Of a stretch of 32,833 nucleotides of DNA, positions 1 through 7,560 are shown piece after piece (positions within the stretch are counted from its first letter, which is position 1; every line of letters begins with the position of its first letter). The position numbers were made by a program, and so were the translations under genes. Source of the DNA: JBBDMW01 sp040878005 (lineage in GTDB: Bacteria > Chloroflexota > Dehalococcoidia > Lucifugimonadales > Lucifugimonadaceae); assembly GCA_040878005.1 (NCBI GenBank), contig JBBDMW010000020.1, forward strand, positions 1 to 32,833. The letters run 5' to 3'. Below the pieces are notes generated by a model, which saw nothing but the letters and a program-made list of their open reading frames with translations, had not been told where the DNA came from and did no database searches.

Positions 1-188
1 AAGTACAGGGCGGCCCCAATCACGTTCGTGATGGCAATGATGATCACCCACACGATCTTTGTGTTCCCCGTATCCGCCTCTTTCGTGGCGCAGTCCACCA
101 GCATCCAAATCCAGAACACGGTGCCCAACACGCCAAGCACCACGGCGAACAGCGCCGCCAGCGATATGACAATCTCGGCTCCTGCCAT
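1..188 (-). CDS. PLDc_N-domain small membrane protein (partial, C-terminus beyond window)
   Basis: The gene starts at an ATG (complement of 186-188) and runs off the left edge, so only about 62 residues are visible. A good ribosome site (GGGAGG) lies a few bases upstream. The visible protein is a hydrophobic segment (about residues 5-32, ending WIWMLVDC), a short polar turn (ATKEADTGNTK), and a second hydrophobic segment beginning IVWVIIIAITNVIGA. This helix, WMLVDC, polar turn, helix layout is typical of the small 'phospholipase D nuclease N-terminal' (PLDc_N) membrane proteins. These are usually 60-80 residue two-helix proteins; the role of stand-alone copies is unknown. The longer frame that overlaps this region on the same strand is a shadow. 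Confidence 0.75.
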   Translation of the reverse strand, partial: MAGAEIVISLAALFAVVLGVLGTVFWIWMLVDCATKEADTGNTKIVWVIIIAITNVIGAALY

Positions 189-551
189 GTAGCACCTCCC
201 TGGTTCCGTGACGGCGCGATCAATGAGTTCACGCACCACCGTCTGCTACTGCTCATCTCAGGGAACTTCGTCACCCAAACTGGAGCGACCACCAACCGCT
301 TGGTTCAACTTGGACTTTCCCAAATCGCCATCTGCTGGTTCCCCCTTTTTGTTATCGTCATACTCCTGCCGTCGCCCCTTAAGGCTACGCGGCTGGTGAG
401 TGTCTGCCCCATAGCGTAACGCAAGGTGATGTGCCCTTTGGTATACAGGCTGCCGATTGTCTGCTAGCTGCTGTCCATCACAGGATGGAACCAACATACC
501 CGGAGTAAGCCGTGACGAGCAGTGAGAAATCAACACCTGAAAGGCAAACCC
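189..551. other. Intergenic region between divergent genes
   Basis: This stretch separates the minus-strand PLDc_N gene from the plus-strand ybjQ-like gene, so it should hold two divergent promoters. I find no convincing coding frame: candidates on both strands lack a ribosome site and a recognisable protein pattern. I see no tRNA, clear terminator or long repeat. Confidence 0.4.
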
Positions 552-866
552 ATGATCGTAGTGACCACAGATGAAATTTCCGATGCTCGCGTCACCCAGG
601 TACTGGGCCTTGTACAGGGACACTCAGTACGAGCGCGCGGCGCAGTAAGAGACATCACAGCATCCATCAGGAACGTCTTTGGCGGTGACATTCCTGAGTA
701 CGCGGAGCTGATGCAGCATGCACGAGAGGTGGCGGTGGAACAGATGTCGAAGAGCGCCCAGGAGCAGGGCGCCAACGCAATTGTTGGTACTCGCTTTGTG
801 ACCGGCGACATCATGGGAAGCGCCATTGAGATCCTTGTCTACGGGACCGCAGTGGTCACCGAATAG
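552..866 (+). CDS. YbjQ/UPF0145 family protein
   Basis: A 104-residue protein beginning MIVVTTDEI. The opening, the central VFGGDIPEYAEL stretch and the helix carrying ARE..EQM...A...GANAIVG match the YbjQ_1 (UPF0145) family, small pentamer-forming proteins often labelled heavy-metal-binding; their biochemical role is not established. I start at 552 rather than at the upstream in-frame ATG at 522 because family members begin at MI(V/I)TTT and because AAAGG lies about 8 bases before 552. Length is normal for the family (about 100-110 residues). It is monocistronic here: the next gene begins 340 bases later. Confidence 0.85.
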   Translation: MIVVTTDEISDARVTQVLGLVQGHSVRARGAVRDITASIRNVFGGDIPEYAELMQHAREVAVEQMSKSAQEQGANAIVGTRFVTGDIMGSAIEILVYGTAVVTE

Positions 867-1206
867 GCTTTCGCTGGCATCCCGCCCTTCATCGTTCGCG
901 ACTACACCGGGCGAATGCTCCGCCAAGCTGGTGTGCACTAACCCTGCGTAAGCCCCTGGGCAGCCACACCCTGCAGCGCGGGCGGAATTTAAACACCTGC
1001 TTGATGGTTCCGCGTTCCCCCTTGTAGGCGATGCCCTCTGGGGCGTTATTCAGCATCCTCAACGACGGTAACGGCAGATCCCGCAACCACCTCCTCGTCG
1101 CGTCCACGTTGACCACACGTCATGGGCGCTCCCAAAAACTTGGCGGGGTTCACTGCTGCTGGCAGTCCGGTGGCAGACGGTCATATCGCGTTGGAGGAAA
1201 CGGCAA
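867..1206. other. Intergenic region upstream of the lipoprotein hydrolase
   Basis: No supported gene. A TTGACC box at 1109-1114 could be a -35 element for the downstream hydrolase, but the expected -10 position is weak. GGAGG at 1193-1197 is the ribosome site for the gene at 1207. Minus-strand frames here show no domain and have no clear start. Confidence 0.35.
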
Positions 1207-3609
1207 ATGCCACAAAACAAGCGCTTATCATCCGTATCGCCCTGGGCGTGGCGCGGGTGGTTGATCATAGCGGCGCTCTCGATCTCGCTGTTCGTCGCGG
1301 CGTGCGAAAACGGGGGAGACGACGAGACGCCCACGGCCACGCTGCCGCCTGGACAGGGGACGCCGGACCCGGAGGAATCTCCGACTCCCGGCACCACTCC
1401 GGATACAACCCCTGACACAACTCCAGGTACCACCCCGGACACAACGCCTGGTACTACTCCGGACACAACACCGGCAACAACTCCGGACACGACGCCTGAC
1501 ACAACTCCGGACACGACACCGGGAACAACCCCGGATACCACGCCTGGAGTAACGCCAGACACGACCCCTGACACTACGCCTGGTACGACTCCGGACGTGA
1601 TGCCCGGATTCACGCCGCCGCCGGGCTCCATAGTGATCGGCGATCCTGAGAACGGAATGATCATCATCATTCCGGGGCCAAATATCTCGCCCACCATCGT
1701 GCCGGAGCCTACGCCCGCTGACCCAACGCCAGGCACAACCCCGGACACGACTCCCGGGACCACTCCTGGCACAACTCCGGAACCGGTAACGGGCATTGAG
1801 GATGCAGAGTGCGAGTTCGAGGCCCCGCGTGGCTACGGTGTCGAATGCGGGTACGTGACAGTGCCAGAGAACTGGGACGACCCCGGCTCTGGCACGATCC
1901 GTCTGCACTTCGCTGTGTTCGAGAGTCCGAATGATGACGCAGATGACCCGCTGGTATACCTCAGCGGTGGGCCGGGCGGCTCAACCCTGGAAACAGTGCC
2001 TTTGACCTTCCCCACTGTATTCGAGCCTCTGGTCCAGGACCGCGACCTGGTCATCTTCGATCAGCGCGGCACCGGGTACTCACAGCCGTCCCTGGCGTGC
2101 GACGAGTACACGCAGGCGGTTCACCAGATTGTCGAGGAGCCGGTTGACTCGTCTGAGGCACTGGATCGCCTGACCGACGCGCTCACGGCCTGCCACGACC
2201 GCCTGGTGGACGAGGGAGTCGATCTTTCGGCGTACAACAGCGCCAACAACGCCGCCGATGTCGACGCCCTGCGAGAGGCCCTGGAATACGACCAGTGGAA
2301 CGTGTACGGGGTGTCCTACGGCAGCCGGCTGGCCCTGACCATCTTGCGTGACTTCCCGGATGGCGTCCGAAGCGCGGTCCTGGACTCGGCCTACCCGCTG
2401 GAGACCAACCTGTACGTGGAAACGCCAGCAAACCTGGATAGGGCAATGAATGTGCTCTTCGAAGCATGCGCGGACGATTCCACCTGTGCCGACACCTACC
2501 CTGACTTGGAATCCACCCTGTTCGACCTGGTAGAGCAGTTGAATGAAGAACCAGCGCCGTACGTCATCACAAATCCCATGACGGGACAACGCACAGACTC
2601 AGTCATGACGGGCGATGATCTGCTGGGGCTTATCTTCAACTCGCTGTACGTCGCTGACATCATCCCCTACCTGCCGGAGCTCATCTACGCTGCCGACAAT
2701 GGCGACTTCGACACGCTTGGGCTGCTCCAGGGGGCGTTCCTGGGGGACCTCCAGTTCTTCAGTGCAGGCATGCAGCTTTCAGTCCAGTGCCAGGAAGAAG
2801 TGGCGTTCTCAGATCGAGAGGAAGTTGCGTCCGCCGTTGCCGAATACCCGGACCTGAGGGGCGTCTTCGAATCAGCTCCAACCATTGGCCCCGAGGTGTT
2901 CAACGTCTGCGAGATGTGGGGCGTCGATGCCGCCAGTTCCGTTGAGAACGAGCCGGTAGACAGTGACATCCCTGTCCTTGTACTGGCAGGTGAGTATGAC
3001 CCCATCACGCCTCCCGGCTGGGGCGAGATGGTCGCGGAGAGCCTGGAGAACAGCCACTACCTCGCGTTCCCTGCGGTGGGCCACGGTGTGACTTCATCCC
3101 ACGAATGCCCTGAATCAGTCACGCTGGAGTTCCTGGATGACCCGTCGGCTGCGCCAGCTTCTGACTGCATCTCAGACATGGAGTCGCCGGCCTTCGCTCC
3201 ATCAGATGTAGAGCCGGAGCTTGGCGACTACGAGCATCCCATGCTTGGGTTCACCACAGTAGTTCCTGAAGGTTGGACCCAGGTCGCTCCCGGCGTGTTC
3301 GAAGAGTCGCTGCTGGTCGCACTGACGATGGCAGGCGCTCCAGGTGCAACCCCGGATCAGATCCTGCAGTCGCTGGTTTCCCAGCTTGGCCTTGAGGCCA
3401 CGCCTGAGTTGACGGGCACGCATGAGACTGACACCTTCGACTGGAACCTCTACCATGTTGAGTCTGGAGGGCAGGTCTTGGACCTGGCTCTCGCGGAAGA
3501 TGGCGGCGCCACTTACGTAGTCCAGTTCATCAGCACGCCCAACCGGCGTTCAGCCCACTACGATCAGGTGTTCTTGCCCGTGTTGGACCAGTTCCAGCCG
3601 GGCGGCTAG
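1207..3609 (+). CDS. Lipoprotein alpha/beta hydrolase (TAP-like peptidase) with Thr/Pro repeat stalk
   Basis: An 800-residue secreted serine hydrolase, probably a peptidase anchored outside the membrane. Residues 15-33 form a signal peptide ending in a lipobox (FVAAC, lipidated Cys33). Residues about 41-192 are a low-complexity stalk of repeated TTPD/TTPG units. The hydrolase domain follows: SGGPGGS at 253-259 (oxyanion region), nucleophile Ser370 in GVSYGS, Asp598 in GEYDPITP and His626 in VGHG, giving a complete catalytic triad. The C-terminal half, with paired cysteines, resembles the TAP-like domain of tripeptidyl aminopeptidases of the Streptomyces type. Residues about 665-800 form an extra domain I do not recognise. 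GGAGG sits 9 bases before the ATG. Substrate is unknown; proline-iminopeptidase-like or ester hydrolysis are alternatives. Confidence 0.85.
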   Translation: MPQNKRLSSVSPWAWRGWLIIAALSISLFVAACENGGDDETPTATLPPGQGTPDPEESPTPGTTPDTTPDTTPGTTPDTTPGTTPDTTPATTPDTTPDTTPDTTPGTTPDTTPGVTPDTTPDTTPGTTPDVMPGFTPPPGSIVIGDPENGMIIIIPGPNISPTIVPEPTPADPTPGTTPDTTPGTTPGTTPEPVTGIEDAECEFEAPRGYGVECGYVTVPENWDDPGSGTIRLHFAVFESPNDDADDPLVYLSGGPGGSTLETVPLTFPTVFEPLVQDRDLVIFDQRGTGYSQPSLACDEYTQAVHQIVEEPVDSSEALDRLTDALTACHDRLVDEGVDLSAYNSANNAADVDALREALEYDQWNVYGVSYGSRLALTILRDFPDGVRSAVLDSAYPLETNLYVETPANLDRAMNVLFEACADDSTCADTYPDLESTLFDLVEQLNEEPAPYVITNPMTGQRTDSVMTGDDLLGLIFNSLYVADIIPYLPELIYAADNGDFDTLGLLQGAFLGDLQFFSAGMQLSVQCQEEVAFSDREEVASAVAEYPDLRGVFESAPTIGPEVFNVCEMWGVDAASSVENEPVDSDIPVLVLAGEYDPITPPGWGEMVAESLENSHYLAFPAVGHGVTSSHECPESVTLEFLDDPSAAPASDCISDMESPAFAPSDVEPELGDYEHPMLGFTTVVPEGWTQVAPGVFEESLLVALTMAGAPGATPDQILQSLVSQLGLEATPELTGTHETDTFDWNLYHVESGGQVLDLALAEDGGATYVVQFISTPNRRSAHYDQVFLPVLDQFQPGG
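1381..1782 (+). repeat. Degenerate TTPD/TTPG coding repeat
   Basis: Tandem 12-base units encode TTPD or TTPG, at 1381-1599 and again at 1720-1782, split by a non-repeat stretch with a GMIIIIPGP core. Synonymous codons vary between units (acaact, acgact, accact), so the protein repeat is kept while the DNA repeat has drifted. It forms the stalk between the lipid anchor and the hydrolase domain. Long GVV-rich frames on the opposite strand are shadows of it. Confidence 0.85.
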
Positions 3610-3616
3610 CCTGGAC

Positions 3617-3661
3617 GCATGCCGGAGCGCGATCTCATATCCTGGACCCGCTCCGGCATGC
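3617..3661. other. Perfect 13-bp inverted repeat between hydrolase and ABC genes
   Basis: GCATGCCGGAGCG at 3617-3629 is exactly repeated in inverse at 3649-3661, with a 19-base loop. It begins 8 bases after the hydrolase stop codon and ends 37 bases before the ABC gene. No T-tract follows, so it is not a standard intrinsic terminator; it may be an RNA-stabilising hairpin, a Rho-associated element or a protein site. Confidence 0.6.
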
Positions 3662-3698
3662 GAACGGTGCTCCGTCAAAGCGTTGGGAAGGAAGACGC

Positions 3699-4625
3699 AT
3701 GACGGCAGCACAACCGGCGACTCGGACAGCCGCCCTGGCTGTAGACGGTATATGGAAACGTTTCGGTGATAACGACGCAGTACGCGATGTCTCCTTTGCC
3801 GCTGAGCATGGCCAGGTACTGGGAGTCGTAGGACCCAACGGGGCAGGGAAAACCACCTCCATCCGTATAGCCCTTGGAATACTTGCGCCTGATCGCGGCG
3901 GTGTCCATGTGCTGGGCAAACCACTCGCTCAGCATAGCCAGGAGCACATCGGCTATCTTCCAGAGGAGCGTGGCCTGTATCGGGGCCGGACCATACCGGA
4001 CACGCTGGCGTTCCTCGGGGAACTCAAGGGCCTGGACCGGTCCGAAGCTCTGCGGCGCGCCGACTCCTGGCTGGAGAGGTTCGGCATGGCGCCGCACCGG
4101 AGCAAGAAGGTGGGGGAGTTGAGTCACGGCATGGCCCAACTCGTACAGTTCACCGCCACGCTGATGCACGACCCTGCCCTGGTCGTCTTGGACGAGCCAT
4201 TCTCTTCACTGGATCCGGTCAACGTCCGCCTGATTAAGGATGTAATTCTTGATCTACGGAACGAAGGTAGAGCGCTGGTCCTGTGTACTCACCAGATGCA
4301 CCAGGTGGAGGAACTGTGTGACCGGGTGGTGATGATCGATGAGGGGACAGTCGTCCTGGACGGCTCAGTCGATGAGATCAAGCGTAGTTACCGGGGCGAT
4401 ACCGTGGCTGTCGTTTGCGATCCGGCCCCCAACGGCCTGGATGGCGTTGCTGATATCCGGAAAGAAAATCAGACGTACATGATGCGCATGCTCCCTGGAA
4501 CAACCCCGCGCTCCATCCTCCAGCAGTTGTTGGGCCAGGGCTGTGAAGTGGAGCGATTTGAAGTGGTTCTCCCAAGCATGGAGGATGTGTTCGTCAAAGT
4601 AGTGGGATCCCGCCGTGAAGAATAA
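3699..4625 (+). CDS. ABC exporter ATP-binding subunit (NatA/YhaQ-like)
   Basis: A 308-residue ATPase with a full nucleotide-binding domain: Walker A GPNGAGKTT at 45-53, the GYLPEERGLY segment at 85-94 characteristic of the NatA/YhaQ branch, signature LSHGM at 141-145 (unusual H in place of G), Walker B LVVLDEP at 161-167 and switch His198. The C-terminal 80 residues correspond to the DUF4162 tail of this branch, ending PSMEDVFVKVVG. It should energise the permease encoded immediately downstream, whose start lies inside this gene. The family includes sodium and drug or peptide exporters; the substrate cannot be read from sequence. The ATG is preceded by GGGAAGGAAG. Confidence 0.9.
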   Translation: MTAAQPATRTAALAVDGIWKRFGDNDAVRDVSFAAEHGQVLGVVGPNGAGKTTSIRIALGILAPDRGGVHVLGKPLAQHSQEHIGYLPEERGLYRGRTIPDTLAFLGELKGLDRSEALRRADSWLERFGMAPHRSKKVGELSHGMAQLVQFTATLMHDPALVVLDEPFSSLDPVNVRLIKDVILDLRNEGRALVLCTHQMHQVEELCDRVVMIDEGTVVLDGSVDEIKRSYRGDTVAVVCDPAPNGLDGVADIRKENQTYMMRMLPGTTPRSILQQLLGQGCEVERFEVVLPSMEDVFVKVVGSRREE

Positions 4626-5856
4626 GTTGACGATTGTCGCACGCAACGAGTTCTGGGCAACCGTAAAGCGGCGCAGCTTCATCATTACTACCGCGTTGTT
4701 CCCGGCTATTGGCCTCCTCGCGCTCGCTGGATTTGCAATCTTCCAGGCCATCGATACCGCAGATGATGAGCCGGAAGCCACCACAGTGGGTTACGTGGAC
4801 AACAGCAGCCTCTTCACAGATGTTTGGCAGCGCAGTCTTATCACCTATGAGCCAGTTCCAGACCGGGAGGCCGGTGTCCAGGCATTATTGGCTGAAGACC
4901 TCGATGGGCTGTTCGTCATTCCCGCTGACTACCTCGCCACTGGCATCGTTGAACGGATCCAGGAGCGGCAGGCCGGCATCCCGGGATTCGGCGGCGCCGA
5001 TCTCATGCTGGAACAGTTCCTTCGCGAAAACCTCGTGGCTGGCCAGGTGCCGCCGGACTTGCAAGAGCGCCTGCTGTCACCGGCCGTCGTCAACACCGTC
5101 GAGGTGGATCCTGAGGGTCAACCGGTAGATGAGCCGTTTGACGTTGGGCGCATATTCTTCGTTCTCCTCTCGTTTTTGGTCTTGATGTCGGTATTCATGT
5201 CGGCGGGCTTCTTCCAGGAAGGGCTGAGCGAGGAGAAGGAAACCCGCGTCATGGAGATCCTCCTTTCTTCCACGACGCCGAAGGACTTGATGTTGGGGAA
5301 GTTGTTTGGGCTGGCCGTGGTCGGACTGGCCCAGGTGGCATTCTGGATGGTCTTTGCCACGGCGTTGATCGCTGGCGTACAGGCCAGCGGGATACTTGAC
5401 TTGCCGCCTGAACTAGAGCTCGTCATGCCGCCCCTGGCGTTGCTGCCCGTTGGATTGCTCTACTTTGTCCTGGGCTACCTGTTCTTTGGAGCGTTGCAGG
5501 GTTCGCTGGGCGCTGTTACTTCCAGTCATCGAGAAGCCCAGCAGATGACAGTGGCGATCATCATGCCCGGCATCGTTCCATTCTGGTTCTTGGCCCCAGT
5601 GCTTGGAGATCCGGAAGGCACGTTGTCACGCGTCCTCACCTTCATCCCGTTCACCGCTCCGGTGACGGCGCTCCTCAGAATGGGAATCGACGGCATAGGC
5701 GCACTTGACCTGGCGATCAGCCTGGGCATTCTTACAGTCAGCACACTCCTGGCTGTGCTACTGGCCCTGCGATTCTTCCAGGCTTACCTGCTGATGTACG
5801 GCCAGCGCCCTGGCCTGAGGCACATGGTCCGAACCGTAGTCAAGGGGCAGGCTTAA
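4615..5856 (+). CDS. ABC-2 type exporter permease (NatB/YhaP-like)
   Basis: A 413-residue integral membrane protein starting at a GTG that overlaps the ATPase gene by 11 bases, which implies translational coupling. Layout: cytoplasmic N-terminus (KNKLTIVARNEFWATVKRRSF), TM1 at about 24-46, a large outside domain to about 175, then five more helices. The motif EEKETRVMEILLSS before TM3 is the typical ABC-2 permease coupling region. The first-helix-plus-large-loop layout matches NatB/YhaP rather than the short ABC-2 permeases. With the preceding ATPase it forms a two-gene exporter; no regulator is adjacent. Confidence 0.9.
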   Translation: MKNKLTIVARNEFWATVKRRSFIITTALFPAIGLLALAGFAIFQAIDTADDEPEATTVGYVDNSSLFTDVWQRSLITYEPVPDREAGVQALLAEDLDGLFVIPADYLATGIVERIQERQAGIPGFGGADLMLEQFLRENLVAGQVPPDLQERLLSPAVVNTVEVDPEGQPVDEPFDVGRIFFVLLSFLVLMSVFMSAGFFQEGLSEEKETRVMEILLSSTTPKDLMLGKLFGLAVVGLAQVAFWMVFATALIAGVQASGILDLPPELELVMPPLALLPVGLLYFVLGYLFFGALQGSLGAVTSSHREAQQMTVAIIMPGIVPFWFLAPVLGDPEGTLSRVLTFIPFTAPVTALLRMGIDGIGALDLAISLGILTVSTLLAVLLALRFFQAYLLMYGQRPGLRHMVRTVVKGQA

Positions 5857-5909
5857 CCAGGCGTGATGGTTCGGCGCCGAAACCTGCTCGTGCACGTCAG
5901 GAGGAAACA

Positions 5910-6206
5910 GTGACCCGGCATACTGATCGGGCTACAGCAACCATGATCAGGAACTTGGAAGAGAAATACGGCAAGACCGTAGCCGAGTGGACAGAGGTCC
6001 TGCGCGACACCGGCCTGCGCAAACACGGCGAAATTGTCAGCTTCCTCAAGACCCAGCATGGCATGACCCATGGCTACGCTAACACCCTGGCCATCCTGGT
6101 GCGCGGCGCTCTTGAAGGCGCTCCCATGATGGGCGGCATGGGCAACGATGATGCCTTGGTGGATGCCCAGTATGCTGGCGAGAAGGCGGCCCTGCGGCCC
6201 ACCTAA
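5910..6206 (+). CDS. DUF4287 protein, truncated by a stop codon
   Basis: A 98-residue protein with the DUF4287 pattern: MIRNLEEKYGKTVAEW near residues 12-27, then LRKHGEIVSFLKTQHGMTHGYANTL at about 36-60. GTG start with AGGAGG at 5899-5904. In related proteins I recall, DUF4287 is followed by DVLVDAQY-like linker, AALRP-(I/L)-Y-D-LL and a DUF5655 domain. Here the linker is present (DALVDAQYAGEKAALRPT), but a TAA stands where the Tyr codon is expected and the downstream remnant soon ends. The protein may still be made as a single-domain form. Function of DUF4287 is unknown. Confidence 0.8.
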   Translation: MTRHTDRATATMIRNLEEKYGKTVAEWTEVLRDTGLRKHGEIVSFLKTQHGMTHGYANTLAILVRGALEGAPMMGGMGNDDALVDAQYAGEKAALRPT

Positions 6207-6281
6207 GATGCGCTGCTGGAGGCCGTAAGCGGCTTCGGTCCATCTGTGGAGGTCGCTCCCAATATGAATAGGTGGTCGTGA
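6207..6281 (+). pseudogene. Remnant of DUF5655-type C-terminal domain
   Basis: Reading on in the same frame after the TAA at 6204-6206 gives DALLEAVSGFGPSVEVAP, which matches the start of the DUF5655 domain normally fused to DUF4287. It is followed by six unrelated residues and a TGA at 6279-6281. The expected rest of the domain (about 80 residues) is not found downstream. Family expectation is from memory. Confidence 0.6.
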
Positions 6282-6544
6282 TCTTGGGTGCGGAGTCCGG
6301 GAGAATCATCTACCGATCCGCGCACCCAACAGGCCAAGAAAGGGACGTCAGTTCCCTAGAAGCTCTGCCGGGTTGTCTGGCATGATGTGGCACTCCATTT
6401 GAGTAGGTCGATGCGATCCTGTTCAAGTGACGAATGTCAGTCCTGCAATCGGTGACACTGCAAGGATGAGGGACCCGTGGAACGACGGATCCCTCATCAA
6501 GCAGACGCGTATTGTCGACAATAAAAGGAACATCCAGGTTCTGC
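6282..6544. promoter_or_regulatory. Leader region of the lipoprotein gene with a hairpin and a perfect palindrome
   Basis: Two symmetric elements lie here. GATGAGGGA at 6465-6473 pairs with 6490-6498, with CCGT/ACGG inside, giving a hairpin of about 13 bp with one mismatch and no T-tract. Then TATTGTCGACAATA at 6510-6523 is a perfect 14-base palindrome, 21 bases before the chosen start at 6545, well placed for an operator. I find no gene in this stretch. Confidence 0.5.
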
Positions 6545-7105
6545 ATGGAAGTACTGATACGAAGTTGGGTTCTTGCAATCGTACTGTTTGCTCTGTTCTT
6601 GGTTTCCTGTAATGGTGGGGATTCGAGTATTGATCAGTCTGTTTCGAAGATCGACGCCGGTCCGGAAGCGGCGGTGACTTCGATTTCTCTACCGGTGACA
6701 TCAAGTAGTGATCGCGAGCGAAATCGAATTGCAAACCAAGTCGTTCAATACGTGACGCGTGGATGCGCGGTGATGGACCTCGAGTTATCTGACACGATAA
6801 ACCGAATCTTGGCTGCTTACGTGGATGCTGCTGCCGTGGAAGTTGTCAACGCGGACGCGGATATTTACGTTCCCCCCGAGGGGGTCCCGAAATCGATGGT
6901 GTGGGTGATCGCGATAGAAGGTTCGAGTGTTAATACTACTGACGGCTCGCATGCAGGGAACCGAGCGTTCATGGTAGTAGTGGACCCCTTGGATCCTAGA
7001 CCCACAGGGTGTACAGTCAGCGAGGCTCCAATTCCAACTCACTACGGAGACTACCGTACTGGCCCAGTCGAGTTTGAATTGCTTTTCGAGCGCCCGCCGG
7101 CGTAG
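6545..7105 (+). CDS. Uncharacterised lipoprotein
   Basis: A 186-residue protein with a signal peptide (MEVLIRSWVLAIVLFALFLVSC) whose lipobox LVSC marks the lipidated Cys22. A Ser/Asp-rich stretch of about 35 residues leads to a mixed domain of about 130 residues with no motif I recognise; YRTGPVEFELLFERPPA closes the protein. I start at the ATG 6545 because it gives a compact signal peptide; a TTG at 6512 is in frame but would sit inside the palindrome. Codon use is less G+C-biased than the neighbours (for example ATT, GAT, CGA, TCG), suggesting a different origin or weak selection. No function assigned. Confidence 0.65.
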   Translation: MEVLIRSWVLAIVLFALFLVSCNGGDSSIDQSVSKIDAGPEAAVTSISLPVTSSSDRERNRIANQVVQYVTRGCAVMDLELSDTINRILAAYVDAAAVEVVNADADIYVPPEGVPKSMVWVIAIEGSSVNTTDGSHAGNRAFMVVVDPLDPRPTGCTVSEAPIPTHYGDYRTGPVEFELLFERPPA

Positions 7106-7405
7106 TAGCCAGGTGTGAGGATCGCGAATTGAGAGTCCATTCAGAGATTCGCTTGCACAACTCATCTCGTAATCTTCAAACCGACACCGCTCGATTGGTA
7201 CTGAACCTTGGTAGTGGTGGCATGATGCACACGACACTGGCCAATCAGAAATCAGAGTTCTTCTACCGGAATAGTGACATCACGGCTTGGAGATCAACCG
7301 ACCCCGTTCGTAGAATAAACGGGTCAACGAGGGTTGTTTGGAGACCCGCTCAGTGGTCTCTCGAACCGACTCCCTGATTGTGAGTCAACGGGTCGGAATT
7401 GAGTT
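7106..7405. other. Low-G+C intergenic region between lipoprotein gene and tRNA-Asn
   Basis: An open frame of 82 codons exists (7129-7377) but shows no domain and ends in low-quality sequence, so I do not call it. GACCCCGTT at 7300-7308 and AACGGGTC at 7318-7325 form a short imperfect hairpin. No T-tract terminator is visible for the lipoprotein gene or the tRNA. Confidence 0.35.
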
Positions 7406-7480
7406 TGGCTCCCGAGACAGGATTCGAACCTGTGACCCGCTGATTAACAGTCAGCTGCTCTACCGCTGAGCTACTCGGGA
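7406..7480 (-). tRNA. tRNA-Asn (anticodon GTT)
   Basis: On the minus strand a full cloverleaf can be read: acceptor TCCCGAG (complement of 7474-7480) pairing with CTCGGGA, discriminator G and an encoded CCA at the 3' end (7406-7408). D-arm AGCTCAGC.GGTAGAGC, anticodon stem GCTGA/TCAGC with loop CTGTTAA, and the T-loop GGTTCGAATCC are all present. The anticodon GTT (complement of 7446-7448) specifies asparagine. No intron. Confidence 0.95.
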
Positions 7481-7504
7481 ATGTCGCAACACCGCTTCAT
7501 CTCA

Positions 7505-7534
7505 AGCGTAGCATCCCAGAAGAACGCATCGCAA
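7505..7534 (-). promoter_or_regulatory. Candidate promoter for tRNA-Asn
   Basis: On the minus strand TTGCGA (complement of 7529-7534), an 18-base spacer, and TACGCT (complement of 7505-7510) with an upstream TG. It lies about 25 bases before the mature tRNA 5' end. Confidence 0.35.
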
Positions 7535-7560
7535 TTTATGTCGAGTACATAAACCCACTC

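Noticed and set aside
258..623. Minus-strand 121-codon frame overlapping the ybjQ-like gene.
   Set aside because: No ribosome site or domain, and its first part is antisense to a clear gene.
889..1116. Minus-strand 75-codon frame in the intergenic region before the hydrolase.
   Set aside because: No recognisable pattern, odd composition and no ribosome site.
1381..1782. CRISPR-like array.
   Set aside because: The 12-base units are in-frame coding repeats with no spacers; no cas gene is present.
1059..1908. Long minus-strand frames rich in GVV or RR repeats opposite the hydrolase.
   Set aside because: They mirror the Thr/Pro repeat on the coding strand and have no independent start signal or domain.
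7129..7377. 82-codon plus-strand frame between the lipoprotein and tRNA-Asn.
   Set aside because: No domain, no ribosome site and its end runs into a hairpin-prone spacer.
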